Part shown: positions 46,631-60,090 of the stretch, piece by piece
How positions within the stretch are numbered: position 1 is the stretch's first letter
How the letters are laid out: each line of letters opens with the position of its first letter
Source of the DNA: Blasia pusilla
Lineage: Eukaryota; Marchantiophyta; Marchantiopsida; Blasiales
Reading direction: 5' to 3'
DNA: 64,000 nt
Assembly: GCA_050084515.1 (NCBI GenBank)
Contig: CM114275.1
Span: 25,234,001-25,298,000, forward strand
Translations under genes and position numbers: made by a program
Notes under the pieces: generated by a model
What the model was told of the DNA's origin: nothing
Database searches by the model: none
Seen by the model: only the letters and a program-made list of their open reading frames with translations

Positions 46631-46830
46631 TGTCATGCACGTACACATCGCTCGTTACATCTACACTCCACACAACACCGATCTTTCCAACACACAGGTC
46701 GATCCACTCATAAAAAAAATATACTCACATATATACATCGAGACCACACAACACTATCAAAGTAAAAACGGCTCACTTCGTCCAAAACTCCACTCTTGAA
46801 TAATTATCTTTATATCGAGCCACATTCGCC

Positions 46831-46892
<62 letters not shown>

Positions 46893-48369
46893 GAGAGATG
46901 CTTGAAAGCCTCAACATTAGAAATACGGCTTGGGGAAAGCCATCACTCCCTCCCTTATAACCTTGGGAAGAGCCTTTTTTGGCTCTTCCCCCAAAAATAG
47001 CCTCCAAACGGTGTCGTATAGTAAAATCACCCTCTATGTAAACTCCTTTATCATTAAGTGTTATAGAGAGTTTTATTAGTATTAAGTAAATTAGCCTAGG
47101 AAAATGAAATTCTCATGTTTAAACCTCTTTAGGGTGACTCATTTGTGCAGGCCCAACTTTAGGAAAAGAGATAATAAATAAAAGATGGGATTATAAAAAT
47201 AAAGTGGTGGGGTTGGTACTTTAATGATAGAAAACCAAAAGTAGTCTTGGTTGATGGCTAGGATAGTTGGAATAGTTTGGAAGATAGAAAATGAGTAAAG
47301 GAGGATATTTTGGAAGAGATAAGAGATAATCTACTTGTGTCAAAATATGATTGGCTAAGCCTTGATAGAAAGCCATGTGGCACAAGATAAGATCAGCCAT
47401 ATTTCGTACTCTTGTGGATCCTTTGTAAGTGTATAGAAAGGAGGGATCTTCAAGGGTTCATCACCTTCTACTTCACATCTTGAGTTTTCTCGTGTGACTC
47501 TTGAGTGGATGGCTTTGGAATTGCTTGCTCTTCCGATGAGAGTGGATTACCCCTCTTGGGAGAGTAACTTGACCATGGTCTATTCTTCGAGAGGATTTTA
47601 GAGTGTGATATGTGTGGAGATGAGAGACTTGTCACCTTAGGAGAGTTTAGTCATATTAGAAATACTGGACGGTTTGACTTGTTATTTTCCCAATGAGAGT
47701 GGATTACCTCTCTTGGGAAAGCAACTCCGCCAAAACCCATTTTGAGGAGAGTAGAGGATGTCCGTCAAGTATGAATAAGGATGGAGCACGAGTTGTGCCA
47801 CATTTTCCTTTCCTTGATCCGTACTACGTCAAGATTATCTTTGTAGATAGACACTAATTCACTCGCTATCTACTTTATCACTTTGGAGGCGTTCATGAAC
47901 CAAATCATGCAATCTCCAACTCCGGTGATTCTTCCTATAGTCGCGTACGGAAGGACATGGGATGTACTTTTATGTCCTTATATAGTAATCCATGGACGTC
48001 AATAGGCCTGCTCGAGTAGGGTTTAACACTAGTTGTGCTATTTTCCTTGTGTACAAACGTAAAGTAGCTTACAGGGACTTCATAGTTAGGAATTTTGGGA
48101 TTTCATGTTATGAAGAAGTGATCATCTTGGCACTACCATTCGTGATTCATGTCGTGAGATAATGGAGGGTTTAGATAATAATTTTATACTGAAAAAGGAA
48201 AGATGTTATTCTTGACACAAAGACGCTATTCTTGACGCAACGGGCCTATCGCCAACCTCATCTGACATCTCAAGACAAAGTTACACCCGAACATCCCGTT
48301 CACCGGAGCCTGACCCTGTACGTCGACAACGGGGTAGAACTCTACATGTTGGTTGACTAAGATGTGACA
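46631..48369 (-). repeat. Solo LTR of LTR2 type with inner insertion
   Basis: Minus-strand start TGTCACATCTTAGTC at 48,369, end ...GTGCATGACA at 46,631. Flanks are ...ACTTG and CTTGA, giving a 4-base CTTG duplication (5 bases, ACTTG, if one A is shared). Parts at 46,740-47,030 and 48,205-48,369 align with the LTR of copies E and F. The 47,035-48,200 stretch does not and is an insertion of unknown type. The last 120 or so bases match the tail of copy C. Confidence 0.75.
46835..46887. repeat. (AC)n microsatellite, 53 bp
   Basis: Uninterrupted AC dinucleotides inside the solo LTR, absent from the matching place in the LTRs of E and F. Confidence 0.98.
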
Positions 48370-51300
48370 CTTGAGTCATTAATCTCCATTCCTAATTTGA
48401 GTTCCTACAGCCAATCCTTGAGCAGCATTAACAAATGTGTTGAAAAGGGATGGAGATAACTGTAATTTAAGTCAAATCAAATGAATTCTTTGAGTTTCTT
48501 TGAGTTTCTGAAATCAATCATCTATGTACTTTTATTTATGGGTCCTTGCGATGTTACTATTAGAAATGAGTAGCTCAATTCTAAAATTTTCTCTGTAATG
48601 CCATGAATTAAAGGGAGACTTTGGTTATGAATTTCATTGGATACTTTCACATATTATTTACCCCTATTAAATTATTCCTGCCTTGCTATTTTCCTAATGG
48701 ATTTATAGGTTTTCTATCAATCAATCTTTTTGGGGTTGATGACATTTTCCTACTATCTCATTTCCAAGTTCTCCTCGTTCTTTTGAAGTGCTTGTTACGT
48801 CCCCTTACTATATTAGTTGATGTTTACATAAGAATATATGTTGCCTTTGTATGTAAAACTTGCTCCTTAACTTCTGAGTGTCTCCCACGTCTTGAAGGGT
48901 TAAGACATATTACCTACTTATTGCAAGTCTTTCTTTTCCTTAAAGGCATAACTTGATTATAAAGGGAAAAGAGGGATAGTGGATTACATTCTTAGAAGAC
49001 CCTAGTAGAAACCATGGAGAGAATTCATAATGATTTGTATCAAAATATAGAGTTCTATCTTACAAGAAGGAAGCAAATTTTGAATGAAAGTAGATAGGAG
49101 AATCCATAAGAAGGTAAAAAACAGATTGTCCAAGACTTCAATCGGTTGGCGAGAAAAGCTATGGAAGAAACCTTAGAAACTAACTTCACCAACATCAAAA
49201 ACAACATCTCGAATAGTAATGGAAACATGACTACCATAAAGGGAACTTCTAGCAGTGGAACCCCCTATGGCTTGAGCACCTCAAAAGCTCATGGGCTTGG
49301 ACATGCTATAATTCGATGGAGATATATTTTCTATGATATAAGAGCGCAATAAGAAAAGATGACCAATTCTCAATTAGGTGAGACAAGCATAGTCAAATAG
49401 AAATCATACATGGTATAGTCATGTTGTAGCAAAACATGCTTGGAAAACACATTAAGGAGATGTGAGGCACATGCATTTTTTCTCAAGTGTAAACCTTTCA
49501 TTGATTTAGTTATAACCTATGGAAAAAATTCACCTGTGAATAATTTTTATTTTCCCTCAATATCCGTGGGCTACTTAGAGGATGCATTTTTTTTGTAGCT
49601 TCTCTTTTTTTGACACGTGTTACTACTCTCTCAAAAAACACTTTTGGTCATATTAATTGGGGTCATATAGAGAGACATTGAAACTTGAATTATTAAACAT
49701 GGATTCCTCCATGGTATGGGTCCTTACTAGTATTACATTGATACATCATGTGTCAAAATAATATGTTACAATAGATGTAACATTAAGAACCACAAATAAT
49801 GAGTATAAATTAAATATTGTTTCCTATTTTTTAATATTCTTGTATTATGAGAATGAAAATTTTTCATTGTTTCAAGGAAAAATATTCAAATAATTATAGT
49901 TCTAAAATTTTTTGCATCAATTTCACATTTAAAAAACCATTATGTGAAAGATTTCATTTATAGAATTTTTTTATATTTCATATTAAAAGCTGAAATTCAC
50001 GAGAATGAAAAGCATGCCTATCAATACCTATCAATACCCCACGAGTCTTCCAACGACCTCTTTCCTCAAGGGTTGAAATCTATATTACTAAATCAAACCG
50101 CATATGCCACTAAAAGACAAAAGTATGAACACATTAACAAATTTAGTTTCTTTCACCCTTGCATCTGAAAGGATGGTTAGGAACAAGGGAGGGAAGGGGG
50201 GGAAATGGGAAGTGGTCAGCAATTAAAAAGGATTTTCCACCACTCCACAATTAAGCTACACTCCAAGAATTAATACATGCATAGTATAGATATACCCCTA
50301 GTCTTCTGTAATAGAATGATATTCATCTATCCACTTTCCTTTTTTAAATATGATCGTTTTTAGGGAAGAATGGTATCTAGCCATGAGATAAACGCATATG
50401 CTAGTGTTATAATAAGACTACTGCTAATTTTTCATTCAATATAAGAATTTTTATAGATAAATAAATGACTAAATTAACAAAAAAAATGTATGAATGAAGA
50501 GGTTTTAGCCTTCTAAACCATGATGCAAAGAAGATGACTTACTAGAACAAATGAATGGACAATTCACCATTATAAATGAAGTTAAACATATGTATACTAT
50601 AGAAAAATAAGCACATCATGTTACTTATTTGGTCGCGAGTAAGAAAGGAAAAATACGTGTTGTTGTGTTATAGACATAAGGTTAGTTTAGGGCCACAAGC
50701 TCTTTTTAAGGATTGGAATATGCACTTCTTCATGAGGGACTCTAAGTTGATTCGCTATTGGCCTAAATTTTTATTGCATTAGAGAGTTCGTTGACTATGA
50801 CAAACTAGTAAGAAAATAGCTCAATCAACTTTAGTTGATGTGGAGGTATATCAATGGAGGCCTTGTTACTATTAGCACTATTAAGTTGGAAGTCAAAAAA
50901 AATTGGAGCATAGAAACTAGCTGAAGTTGCACAATTTTAATATTGAAATTGGAGGCATGGAGCTAGGGAATTATGGAGCACCAGAAACGAGCCAAAGCTG
51001 CACCCGACCCTTCGAATAAGCACCCTTCTAATAGCATGAAGTCATCTCACATACACACTAGCAAATGGCCCCTCACGTATGGCCTTGGGAACTTTGAGTC
51101 CTGGATTGTCAATATTGGATAGGAGGCTAGAATCAGTTTCGTGAGAGTGACTTTAATCTTAAACTACTTTCTTTGACTCTTCGTTCTCGTATCCGATCCA
51201 ATTATTTGTGTGAATCATTTGTCATGCATTCGTTTCCGTTACACCCGTTTGTATGTGTTGTGACGATAGCATATTTGTGGATACAAATAGTAGATAAGAT

Positions 51301-51600
51301 TTCAGAAAGTTTGCAGTAGCTGTTTTCACCGTAATAGAAGAATTCAGCTGGGGACCTGGCTTTGTTCCAAGTGAGTACCCTCGAAAGACGTCCCAACATA
51401 GCTAAATCCCCAGTTTCACTCTTCTTTAGTTGTCCCTCGCTCTTTACCTCATGGGTTTAGAACTTATGTTGGAGGGTGGCTACCAACGATCATGGGCCAT
51501 GTAACATCCTTTGCAAGCTGCTAAATACGTGAGGAACCGCTTGAGGATCATGAATCTCCTAAGAATGATGTGTACAGCCCCAAAGGCGATACCTCATACA
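48370..51600. other. AT-rich intergenic DNA, no gene seen
   Basis: Only short ORFs. A stretch at 49,235-49,322 resembles 62,446-62,530 (both read like YGLS..KAHxLGHxxxxW/METR in one frame) and is a dispersed repeat of unknown type. Confidence 0.5.
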
Positions 51601-51704
51601 CTCCACTAAACCACCCAATCTGAACGGTTTCGCTCGACGGCAACTTTTTAACACTTTACCTCTCCTCAGCGTCCTTGCGACTCCGACAGCCGGTCCAAAG
51701 CTCC

Positions 51705-51940
51705 GTTCGCTTTCAGAAGGACTGGCAACTTCTAGAGCCTCCGGTTTAGTAGCCCAAAAGTGTCCAGGCCAGCTGCTCAGGGCCAGCGTGGGAGATTAAT
51801 CCTGACTCGTTCAATTCTTTTGGAACCGTTCGCTTTAATTCAGCACGAGCAACTTCTACTGCCTCTATTTTGGAAGTTCAAAATACCCAGGCCAGCTGCT
51901 CAGGGCCCATATGGGTGATTAATTCCGAGTACTTCATTTG
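51705..51940. repeat. Diverged direct repeat, two units of about 120 bp
   Basis: CCAGGCCAGCTGCTCAGGGC occurs near 51,765 and 51,889, with CCGTTCGCTTT and GCAACTTCTA before each and GATTAAT after each. It lies about 700 bases downstream of the PLIP stop codon. Confidence 0.8.
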
Positions 51941-52635
51941 TCTTGGAAAGGGCTTGTTACTTTCATGCTATATGATGTGGAACGAGATGGGCATTCCTGA
52001 GAATCCATATTGACACTGATGTAGCTCGCTACACTCTATACTACATCTAAGGAGCTGCTGCTCCGTATGCCCAGATTTACTTACTGCAGCAATAGATGTG
52101 TGAAGGGCCAACAAACAGGACCCACGAGTGCACTCAAAAAGGTGTTTGGACAATTGCCAACTGTGAACAGATCAGTGATGTGACGAAGTCCTTGCACAAG
52201 AGGAGCGGAATCTCAAAAGCTTTCAGATGGGACCAGATATCTGGTTCAAACCGGCCAGAGACAATCTGCTTAGTCACATATCTAATCCATCAAGAATGAT
52301 GATGAATTTTCAATTCTGTACAAAACTTGCTAGTGAGTAGCCCCGACCTACAACCACACTGTTCGTGAGTGGTATTTGTGACTACTATTTCCGGTTTCAA
52401 AAAATAATGTATGGATATAGGTGTGACGAGCATAGTGGGCGACACCACTCACAAGTCATTGTGGATTGGACCCCAAAACGTCACCCGATATACAACCATA
52501 AAGAATGGGAGACTCCCCAGCAATGAGCTGGAGTGACAAAACAGAGCTGTTTGCAGCTGGAGAAACTCGCTACTTATAACTAAGCAGAATCTCCATCTGA
52601 GTCACACAACACGGTCACCTTCATGTCAAACAGAC

Positions 52636-55600
52636 TCAAACCCAAGCTAGAACCACTGCAAGGCCTTCTACAATTAACATTCTAGCGGACAAAATCAGTA
52701 TCATACCCATTTGCACATGTTGTGAGGCAATTAGACTCTTGTATCTACTGAATCTGCCCTTACAAGATTCAGAGACCGTTACAGGAAATGTGGCTCGCCC
52801 AGCAGCTATGTCACTCACAAAGTGAGTCACTCCCGAGGGTCCACACATACCTTGACTGGTTACACCTTTAGAAGCTCCTTGCTCCTTGATTACACCTAAC
52901 TTTGCTCCCCTTTGGACCACCTGAGAAGACTCTGCACTGATCAAGGGCCACCAAAGCTGTCGTCTTCTCTCTCTCTGTACACGCCTCCATGCCCTCATCT
53001 CCTGTCTCAAAACGCTATTAATAGCCTTTGAGTAGCTCCGAGGATCATGGTTTTTGGATATCAAACCCTCTGATCCATATGCACCTGGATCACTGAGTAT
53101 TTCAAGAGGGTGCGGCTGATTCAGGAAAGCTCTCTGAGCAGCTCTCACTTGCATTTCTCTGGAAGGCAAATCTTCATCACCACCAAGAATATTTGGCTCA
53201 TTGTGACTCCGGTGACGAATCAAGTAGAGCCCACTACCAGTTGGCAGTAAAGGATGGTGGTCTGCTTGTCGATGATCTGGTTGTAAAATCATTAGTTGTC
53301 CCATTGGTGCATACAATAGTCTCTGTTGCACAAAACGGTCACATTTAGCCAAGAGATCTCATATATGACTCTACCCGATGTCACCAAAGAACCATTCTGA
53401 CAAACATGCTATTCTGCCTCACAATCTAGATCCTGTCCTCGAGTTCCTGTCTGAGAACCTTCCAAGACTAGATCCAAATTCCAAGAGGACTTTTGAATCT
53501 TTCCACAGGAACATGATGAAATCCAGTACCAACAATCTCAATGGTTTATGGCACCAATCTTACCTGGCGCACAAGACATATATGGTCGCGAAAGGTTCCA
53601 TTCACTCGTCTCAGAATTTCAGCAACGTGATCTGGATAATTACAGGCAAAGGTTCTGGGAACGATATCTTTGTGCATTACAATAGATTGCACATGTGCCA
53701 TTGGCAGGCCCAGCTGTTTCAGTAAGTAGTCTCCTCCACACATGATGTAAGGTGAACCAAACATATATACAGGAAGTAGAGCACTTTTTTTAATCACTCC
53801 ACGAATGACCAGCATGAGAGAGAGCAGCATTCCCAGGCTGCCACCCAAAGAATGGCCCGTAAACTGAAAGCGAGCCTGATCACCGTGTACTTCTAAATGC
53901 TCCAACACGTAAGGAAGCACCTGCTCATAAAGGCCTTTGGCAGCCTCATAAATACCTCGATGAACCATTACTCCCAGATCTGACTGCTCAAATTGTATCG
54001 GTTCAAACAGAAGATTCGCTTGCCATGATGCAAACGATTCAGAACCCTGCAGTATGTGACAGAACACGGTCAAATGATATTCAACTGAGATCTACGCGCG
54101 CGGTTTTGGAACTGCGTTGCTGTGGTTCCAAAGACTCCAGGAGCGTAATCAAGCAGGAACCGTTAACGACATTGTGAACCCACATGGGAGCGTTCGATGT
54201 TCAAGTCCGAAGAATGGGCTAAAGCAACCCAAAAAGGAATTACATAAATGAAATGAAGTGCGCGACGCACCTGAATGGAGAAAAACCGGGTGCGTCCACC
54301 CTTGGCATCGCAAGCAAACCATTCGCAGGGACAGGTGTGTAGCGAACGAAGATTCTTCGCCATTGCTTGTTTCGTTTCTTTCTTCGCAGAGACTACCGAC
54401 GTCACTGGACGCATGAAGGAAGCTACATCTGAAAGCTGTAAATCGTCGCTGCTATCAATTGTCTCAGACTTTAAGCCCTCTAATGACGCCTCCCCGTTAA
54501 TGGACGGAATGGCCCTGGAACTGGAGTAGGCAAACTTTTCTTGGAGAATCGTGTCATCAGGTTTAGTGCTATGAGCATCTGAAATATTTTTCGATACTAC
54601 AGGAGGAACTTCTGCATTGTCATTCTGTTCAGCGTCTTTCTTTTCAGAGCGTAGGAAAGATGCCGCGGCTGCGGCCAAGGCATATGCGGTGGCGGGATTC
54701 AAGTAAAATTCTTGTTTTGTCTCACTTTGTGTTTCGTTTCTTTGAGCTTCGCCTTTCGCTACGGCGGCAGCTTTCTCTTCGGAGAGTGCTTTGGCTTTAA
54801 TTTCTACTGATGAAGTGACGAATACGAGACGGTGGTATCTTGCGAGTTCACCTGGCTGAATAAACAGAGAGACAAGAAGTCCCACGATCAGGAGGAGATC
54901 AAATATGCTAACAACCCGATACCACTTCACTACTGATCCTCCACGGTAAGCAACTGTCAGGAGAGACAGACCGAGCTAGCTACCCATGGATTACCATTTA
55001 AGAACAACAAGTTGGGACTCCTTGTTCGACTGCTGCGTAGAGCCCAACCTCCTCCGACAATATGTAAGTCCTTTGGGCAACTTCTCGTCCACAAGGTGAC
55101 TAATACGTACGGAAGGGCAATCAATTGATAAATCAAACGTCCCAGCCCCAAGAAACGATCTGTGGGCATTCTACCCCAACCCATCAGATCACGAACTTCA
55201 GATGTGAAACTACCTAATTCGTGAACCCCACGAGTTGAGTAGCTAACACTCCACCACCATGGCGACGAGAGAAATGTCGATTGTCTTAAAAAATGGCAGT
55301 CGACTATTCCGAGAGAAAAGGACGGGAAATCATCGGAAGTACCTGAATTTCCGGAATGATGTAAGCCAAGTTGCTCAAGTGAGATGTCTGAGCAATGATT
55401 TTGAGCTCGGAAAGCGGGACTTGGTGCAGAAACTTGGAGAAGGATTCCAAATCGTGAGACACGTTCAGGTGTGCAACTTCCAGAGTAGACAGCGGATTTG
55501 CCGCACGATCCACCACACAAGAGTTAGCGATCTCGGCCTCGCAACCTACGCACTTTATAGTTTCTTTCGCCCCGACAGAAGCTTTCCCAGCGCTGACAAC

Positions 55601-56320
55601 TGCTTGCTGCTGTGTTTCACTAGTACCAGAGCTCCTCTTGGGAGATTGAAGTCCAACACTGCCGTCATCAATGGGGAGATCCTCAATCTCTTCGCGTTCT
55701 TTCATGGGGGGAACTTTCACCTCGATCTTTGGGCTTTTCTTCATAAAATTCACATTAAGCAGATTTTGGATCCATCGCTTAGCCGCATTTCCATTTTGAA
55801 TATTGCCCAGCTGTGCCGATCCATCCAAGACCTCTCGCTCTATATCCAACTCCATCTCCATCTCCACCTCCACCAACCCCAAACTCGTCTTCCCATCCTC
55901 AATTCTTACTTCCACTTCCTCTACAACGACATCGTCCTCCTCCTCCTCCTCTGCCAAAACTGCCCCTGGCTGTTCTCTTCCTTCCTTCTGATTGCCCCCA
56001 TCTCCTCCTTTTTTCCCATCCGGCGCTCCACTACTACTCCCACTACTACTTCCCTGTTCTTCGTTCTTACCACTGTTTGAAAACCAGAGAAAGCGCAAAG
56101 GCGCAGGAACCAACGACCTCGAAGGCGGAAGCGGCAGAGGAGCCAACGTATACCTCCTCCCACTTCCACTCGTCGCCGCTGCGGCAGCAGTCTTCTCCCC
56201 GACTCTGGCCTTGTCCGCACTCTTGCTCCCCTGCTTCTTCTCCTCTTGCGTCCCCGCCTCGCCTCGCACCACCCCATAAGAAATCACCACATTGCTCGCC
56301 CGGCATATCAGCGACTCCAT
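52636..56320 (-). CDS. PLIP: PLIP-type plastid phospholipase (class 3 lipase), four exons, full length
   Basis: Minus-strand exons 56,320-55,343, 54,855-54,271, 54,046-53,564 and 53,322-52,636, all phase 0 with GT-AG introns, give 910 residues. The class 3 lipase core shows GHSLGGS (nucleophile Ser587), MHKDIVPR (Asp648) and FRDH (His676), the likely catalytic triad. Plant PLIP signatures are seen around it: [14 protein letters not shown] and NLAYIIPEI before intron 1, [11 protein letters not shown] after it, [30 protein letters not shown] and a C-terminal [16 protein letters not shown] hydrophobic segment. Arabidopsis PLIPs are galactolipid/phospholipid A1 lipases of chloroplasts that feed oil or oxylipin synthesis; that role is inferred here. 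The N-terminal 300 residues are low-complexity (Gly/Ser, then Glu-rich) and longer than in flowering plants. MESLICRA at 56,320 resembles the PLIP2 start, which supports it. No frameshift; appears functional. Confidence 0.93.
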
Positions 56321-56900
56321 CCGCCCTTCCTCTCGATCTCTGCACTCTACAATCGATCACTAATCGCAATGTGTTCTCGGATCCTCCAACCGACTCAGGA
56401 AACGAGTTCTCTCGCGATTTCCTCGAGCGCAGACTTCCCCGAGTTGGCTCTTCTTCCTTCCCTTCCCTTCCCGTTCCTTCGACTACTGGAGCGCACGGAA
56501 TGAACGTGGATGGGTGCGCCGGAGAGAATGGCGAGTAACGGAAGGAGGGACGCGACTCTTGAAGGGTTGCGCTCTCAAAACAGGGCTGACGTGACGTGTC
56601 AACGCGTGGGGGGCTAAGATGAACTCTGTGAGCCCGCGGCACCGTGGCTGTGACGTGGTATGGCGGAACGGAAGGGGCACCCGCCGTCCCCACGCCACCC
56701 AACGTCCGCCGTCGACGGCGCAGTCCAACCGCCATACTACTCTAGCCGGCTTGCCATTGGCGGCCAGCTCTTATAGACCTGATTCACATGGGGGCGATAT
56801 GCCTCCGTTTGGAGGCATATCGCCTCGCATACGTCTTCCGTTCCGGCTCCGTCCGAGAGGAGCCGGAACTGAAGCCACCAAACGGAGAAACGGAGGTGAG
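56321..56900. promoter_or_regulatory. GC-rich upstream region of PLIP with two hairpins
   Basis: Upstream of the minus-strand start the DNA is GC- and CG-rich, unlike the AT-rich surroundings. An exact 14-base-arm hairpin lies at 56,793-56,824 (GGCGATATGCCTCC, loop GTTT), and a 10-base-arm one at about 56,845-56,875 (TTCCGGCTCC/GGAGCCGGAA). Promoter function is inferred from position only. Confidence 0.4.
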
Positions 56901-59544
56901 AAATGGACTAAAAAAGAAAAACAGCGAGCGAGAACGGAGGCCAACGTAGCCGCACACGTTTGTGCGGCTCGGTTGCCTCACTCTGAACCAATCACTGGAA
57001 ACGGATGGAAACGGAGCTGGAGAAGGGCGGCTCCATGTGAACCGCACTTCTACCTCATCACCTTTCGGGTTGCTTAGTCCACACTGTAGGTTCTTTATTT
57101 TTCCGTAACGCCATCAAACTCGACGGAATCTAGGGCAACACACATACTTCTAAGTTGGAAATCTGTGTGTTCCAACATCGCAAGAATGTCTGTCTCACTC
57201 GATCGGTTGCAACAGCTAGCGCTGGACGGAATCCTTCCCTGAGAAGATGAAAGGGTAACGAAATCAGACGACGCACATCGCGACGCGATTTTCTCCCGAT
57301 GCAGAGCAATCCACTCTTAGTCAGCATCCAGATTTAGCGGACCTTCACAAACTGATTCCTCGCGAAAACGGGAGCCAATGGGGGCTCCGTAGTTGGGACG
57401 CACTGACGTGGTGACGCGACTGCTTGAAGGGCCTGAAAGTAAGCACGACGGGGAACAATTAAGCCGTTCGAAAGCGGAAGCGGTTGAGTGTGTTGATGGC
57501 ATGTCGTGATTCGTTCGTCTTTTACGTTGTGGTGGGACAGCTTGCTCCTTCCAATGCGACATTCATCTTCCGTTGGTCTTCCGCGCGGACAACAAGGAAC
57601 GCGCTGACCCAACCACGTAGGCGAGGGACTTTTACGAAGGATCCAGACAGCCAGGTCTCGCGAATGCCCCTCACTGCATCCCACAGCGACCTTTTGTCCC
57701 TTTGTTCGGTGCGGATGCGGGTTGTGACGAGACCTCACCAACGGCATGTGAGAGAATTCGTACTTTGATTTCAGTTTAGTTTCGTGGCCAACTGAGTTTA
57801 ATAAAACTGGACTTTAAGGCACGTTTAGGGAGAGTCCACGGTTAAATAATTTTTATCGTTTTTATTACGATCTAATTTATATTTCTCATTTTTTGAATAT
57901 TTTGTATTTTGTATTTGGTCCGGGTAGTTTTTCCATGTATTTCTACAATTAGATGATAATTTTTTAAGTTAACTCCATTCTAAGATGACTATTTGATACG
58001 AAATATGCAAAGTCCATCGTAAGTTGGGGAGTGGCATCTAAATATGTTAGTTTGTGTATCATTATACTATTTATTAATATTAAAGGAGTTTTATTTTTAT
58101 AGAGAAGCATTTATGCAATCAACCCATGAAAATTGAAATAAATTTATTCCGAGTGACATTAATTCAAAATTGGAAAAATTTTATTAATATGATTATTGGC
58201 GATGTGTTAATACACTCTATGCACCAATTAAAATATTGTGAAAACTCTTAGTCGGACAACGAAATGAATGAAGCAGGGACTTTCATACAGTTTGGTTCGA
58301 TTTTTAATACTTTAATACGATTTTTTACATATTTATTTATTTAAAATAAAATTTAGATTTATCTTATTTCTGAAAATTTCACATTCATCCACGCACATTT
58401 ATATACACTTGTTTAATTCCAAGTTATATAAAATATTTTAATAAAATATAATATATTTAAATGAAAAATACAGATTGAAAAAAAATCTAATGTGAAATTT
58501 TTTCAACATGACATTCTAGAAGTAGTTAAAGTTTTTACCCTAAATTGATAATACTTGTAATATATATATAAAGAATAACTTATGTTGTAATCCAGCTGAC
58601 GGTGCCGTGTATCTGATGGGATTAGATTTCATGTAGTTTTATTTTCTCCCCGATTGCAATCTCAATTTTATTTTTTAATTTCCGTCCACTTTTATTCAAA
58701 CCGCGAGTGAGATCCGGTACTGATACCAGGTCAGAAGACGAGGGTGGGTATCAACACAGATCAGGCATGTGGAATCGTGGATGACAGGGTGACTTGTGGA
58801 TCCACGTATATTCAAAGCCAATGTGGATGTATGGATATAGAGAACATGCCATGGACGAAACAAAATTGTACTTTCTTTCCTCTGACCGTCGCCGGAAGTG
58901 CTCGTCTCTTGGACGCCAGTGCAGCGCATCTGCGAATTCCGCATCCCTGGTCGGATTCCCGGCTGCCATGTAAGTCTGACTCTGTATGTAGGAGACGCAG
59001 ATTCCTGGCACGTCCTCTCACGCTGGCGAGCTTGAGAGGACGTGTCGAATGCGGACGACTACCTATTCCGCTTTTAGGGTTTTTCCCATACTATGCCGAC
59101 AAGCAACGCAGCTCAAGTAAAAACCGTTCCCATTCGTCACTCGTGAACGAGTAAAAGGAGTGAAAGCCCATCGCCAATCATCGCCCAGAGAGCCTTACTA
59201 TGACTCTAATAAGAGCCGTTGGGTTAGCTCAGTACCGAAATGCCTAGATCGTACACTGTATTAATAGTAAGCGAGCAATTGTGAGACTAGGTCCAGACTC
59301 CAGGGAGGTTTTCCAATGAAACCCGTGTTTCCCTCTTTTCTCACCACGTAACTGGTTACCTTTTGATTCGAAAACCGGTTTCCACTTGAGTAAGCCTTAG
59401 GTCCGCAACTTGAATCCCACGGTTGAAATTAAAGTATCAACTCTACCAAGGGGAAAGTTGGACGGTCCTCACGACTTCCGTTTTATATACGCTTCATTGG
59501 ATCAGCTTCTGGTTCATTTTTTGCACAAAAGACACCATAATTTG
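56901..59544. other. No gene seen
   Basis: GC-rich up to about 57,770, then strongly AT-rich to 58,690, then mixed. ORFs up to 137 codons overlap on both strands and show no domain. Confidence 0.5.
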
Positions 59545-60088
59545 TGAAGGATCATGTGCGTAAATGTGCGTCATGTCATCTTCCAAATATTCACAGTACA
59601 TTTGATCCGAACTTAATAATAATTCTTGTAGGCTTGCTGTGTATGTTGTGTGGTTCTGCCCATGGTGCAGCCACTATGCTAGTCTGTGATGGGTGTTCGA
59701 GAGGGTGGCATATGGCATGTCTGACGCCATCTCTCACTAGGGTTCCTGAGGGATGATGGATGTGTTCTAGATATACATAGAGTAGGTAGTTCTAGATTCC
59801 GACTTGCGTATGTGATATGGATGACAAGAAAGCAATTAATGATGGGGCCACATCAGCACCCGGCCTTTTTGCTCTTAGCGTCCGAGAGATGTATGTCATG
59901 GTAGGTAGGGATAGATGGCTATCTGAAGTTAGAAGGACCTAACCACCAATAAAGGGGGCGATTGGAGATATTTTGGTACTTCTTGTCTCGTTGTTTGAAT
60001 ACCATGAGTTAGCATGGGATCGTGTGTGTTTGTGTGTATGTTTGTCGACAATAATGTATGTTGTGTAGCGATGTGTATCCGCACGACA
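59545..60088 (+). mobile_element. Ty3/gypsy copy G, 3' end only
   Basis: Starts abruptly at KDHVRKCASCHLPN just before the PHD finger and runs through the noncoding 3' part, a purine tract (59,951-59,962) and the tail repeat (59,963-60,088) to the LTR at 60,091. The left flank is unrelated intergenic DNA. Confidence 0.85.
59638..59770 (+). pseudogene. PHD finger of copy G, with premature stop
   Basis: CMLC, CDGC and WHMAC ligands and LTPSLTRVPEG are intact. A TGA at 59,754 stands where the other copies have CGA or a related Arg codon (GRW), and the final Cys pair is altered (MCSRY). Confidence 0.85.
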
Positions 60089-60090
60089 GT

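Noticed and set aside
48621-48956. 111-codon hydrophobic ORF as a membrane protein gene
   Set aside because: AT-rich, Leu/Phe-rich by composition, no family resemblance and no supporting exon structure.
55259-56735. Long plus-strand and alternate-frame ORFs over PLIP exon 1
   Set aside because: They are shadows of the coding exon, whose minus-strand frame gives the recognised lipase protein across four spliced exons.
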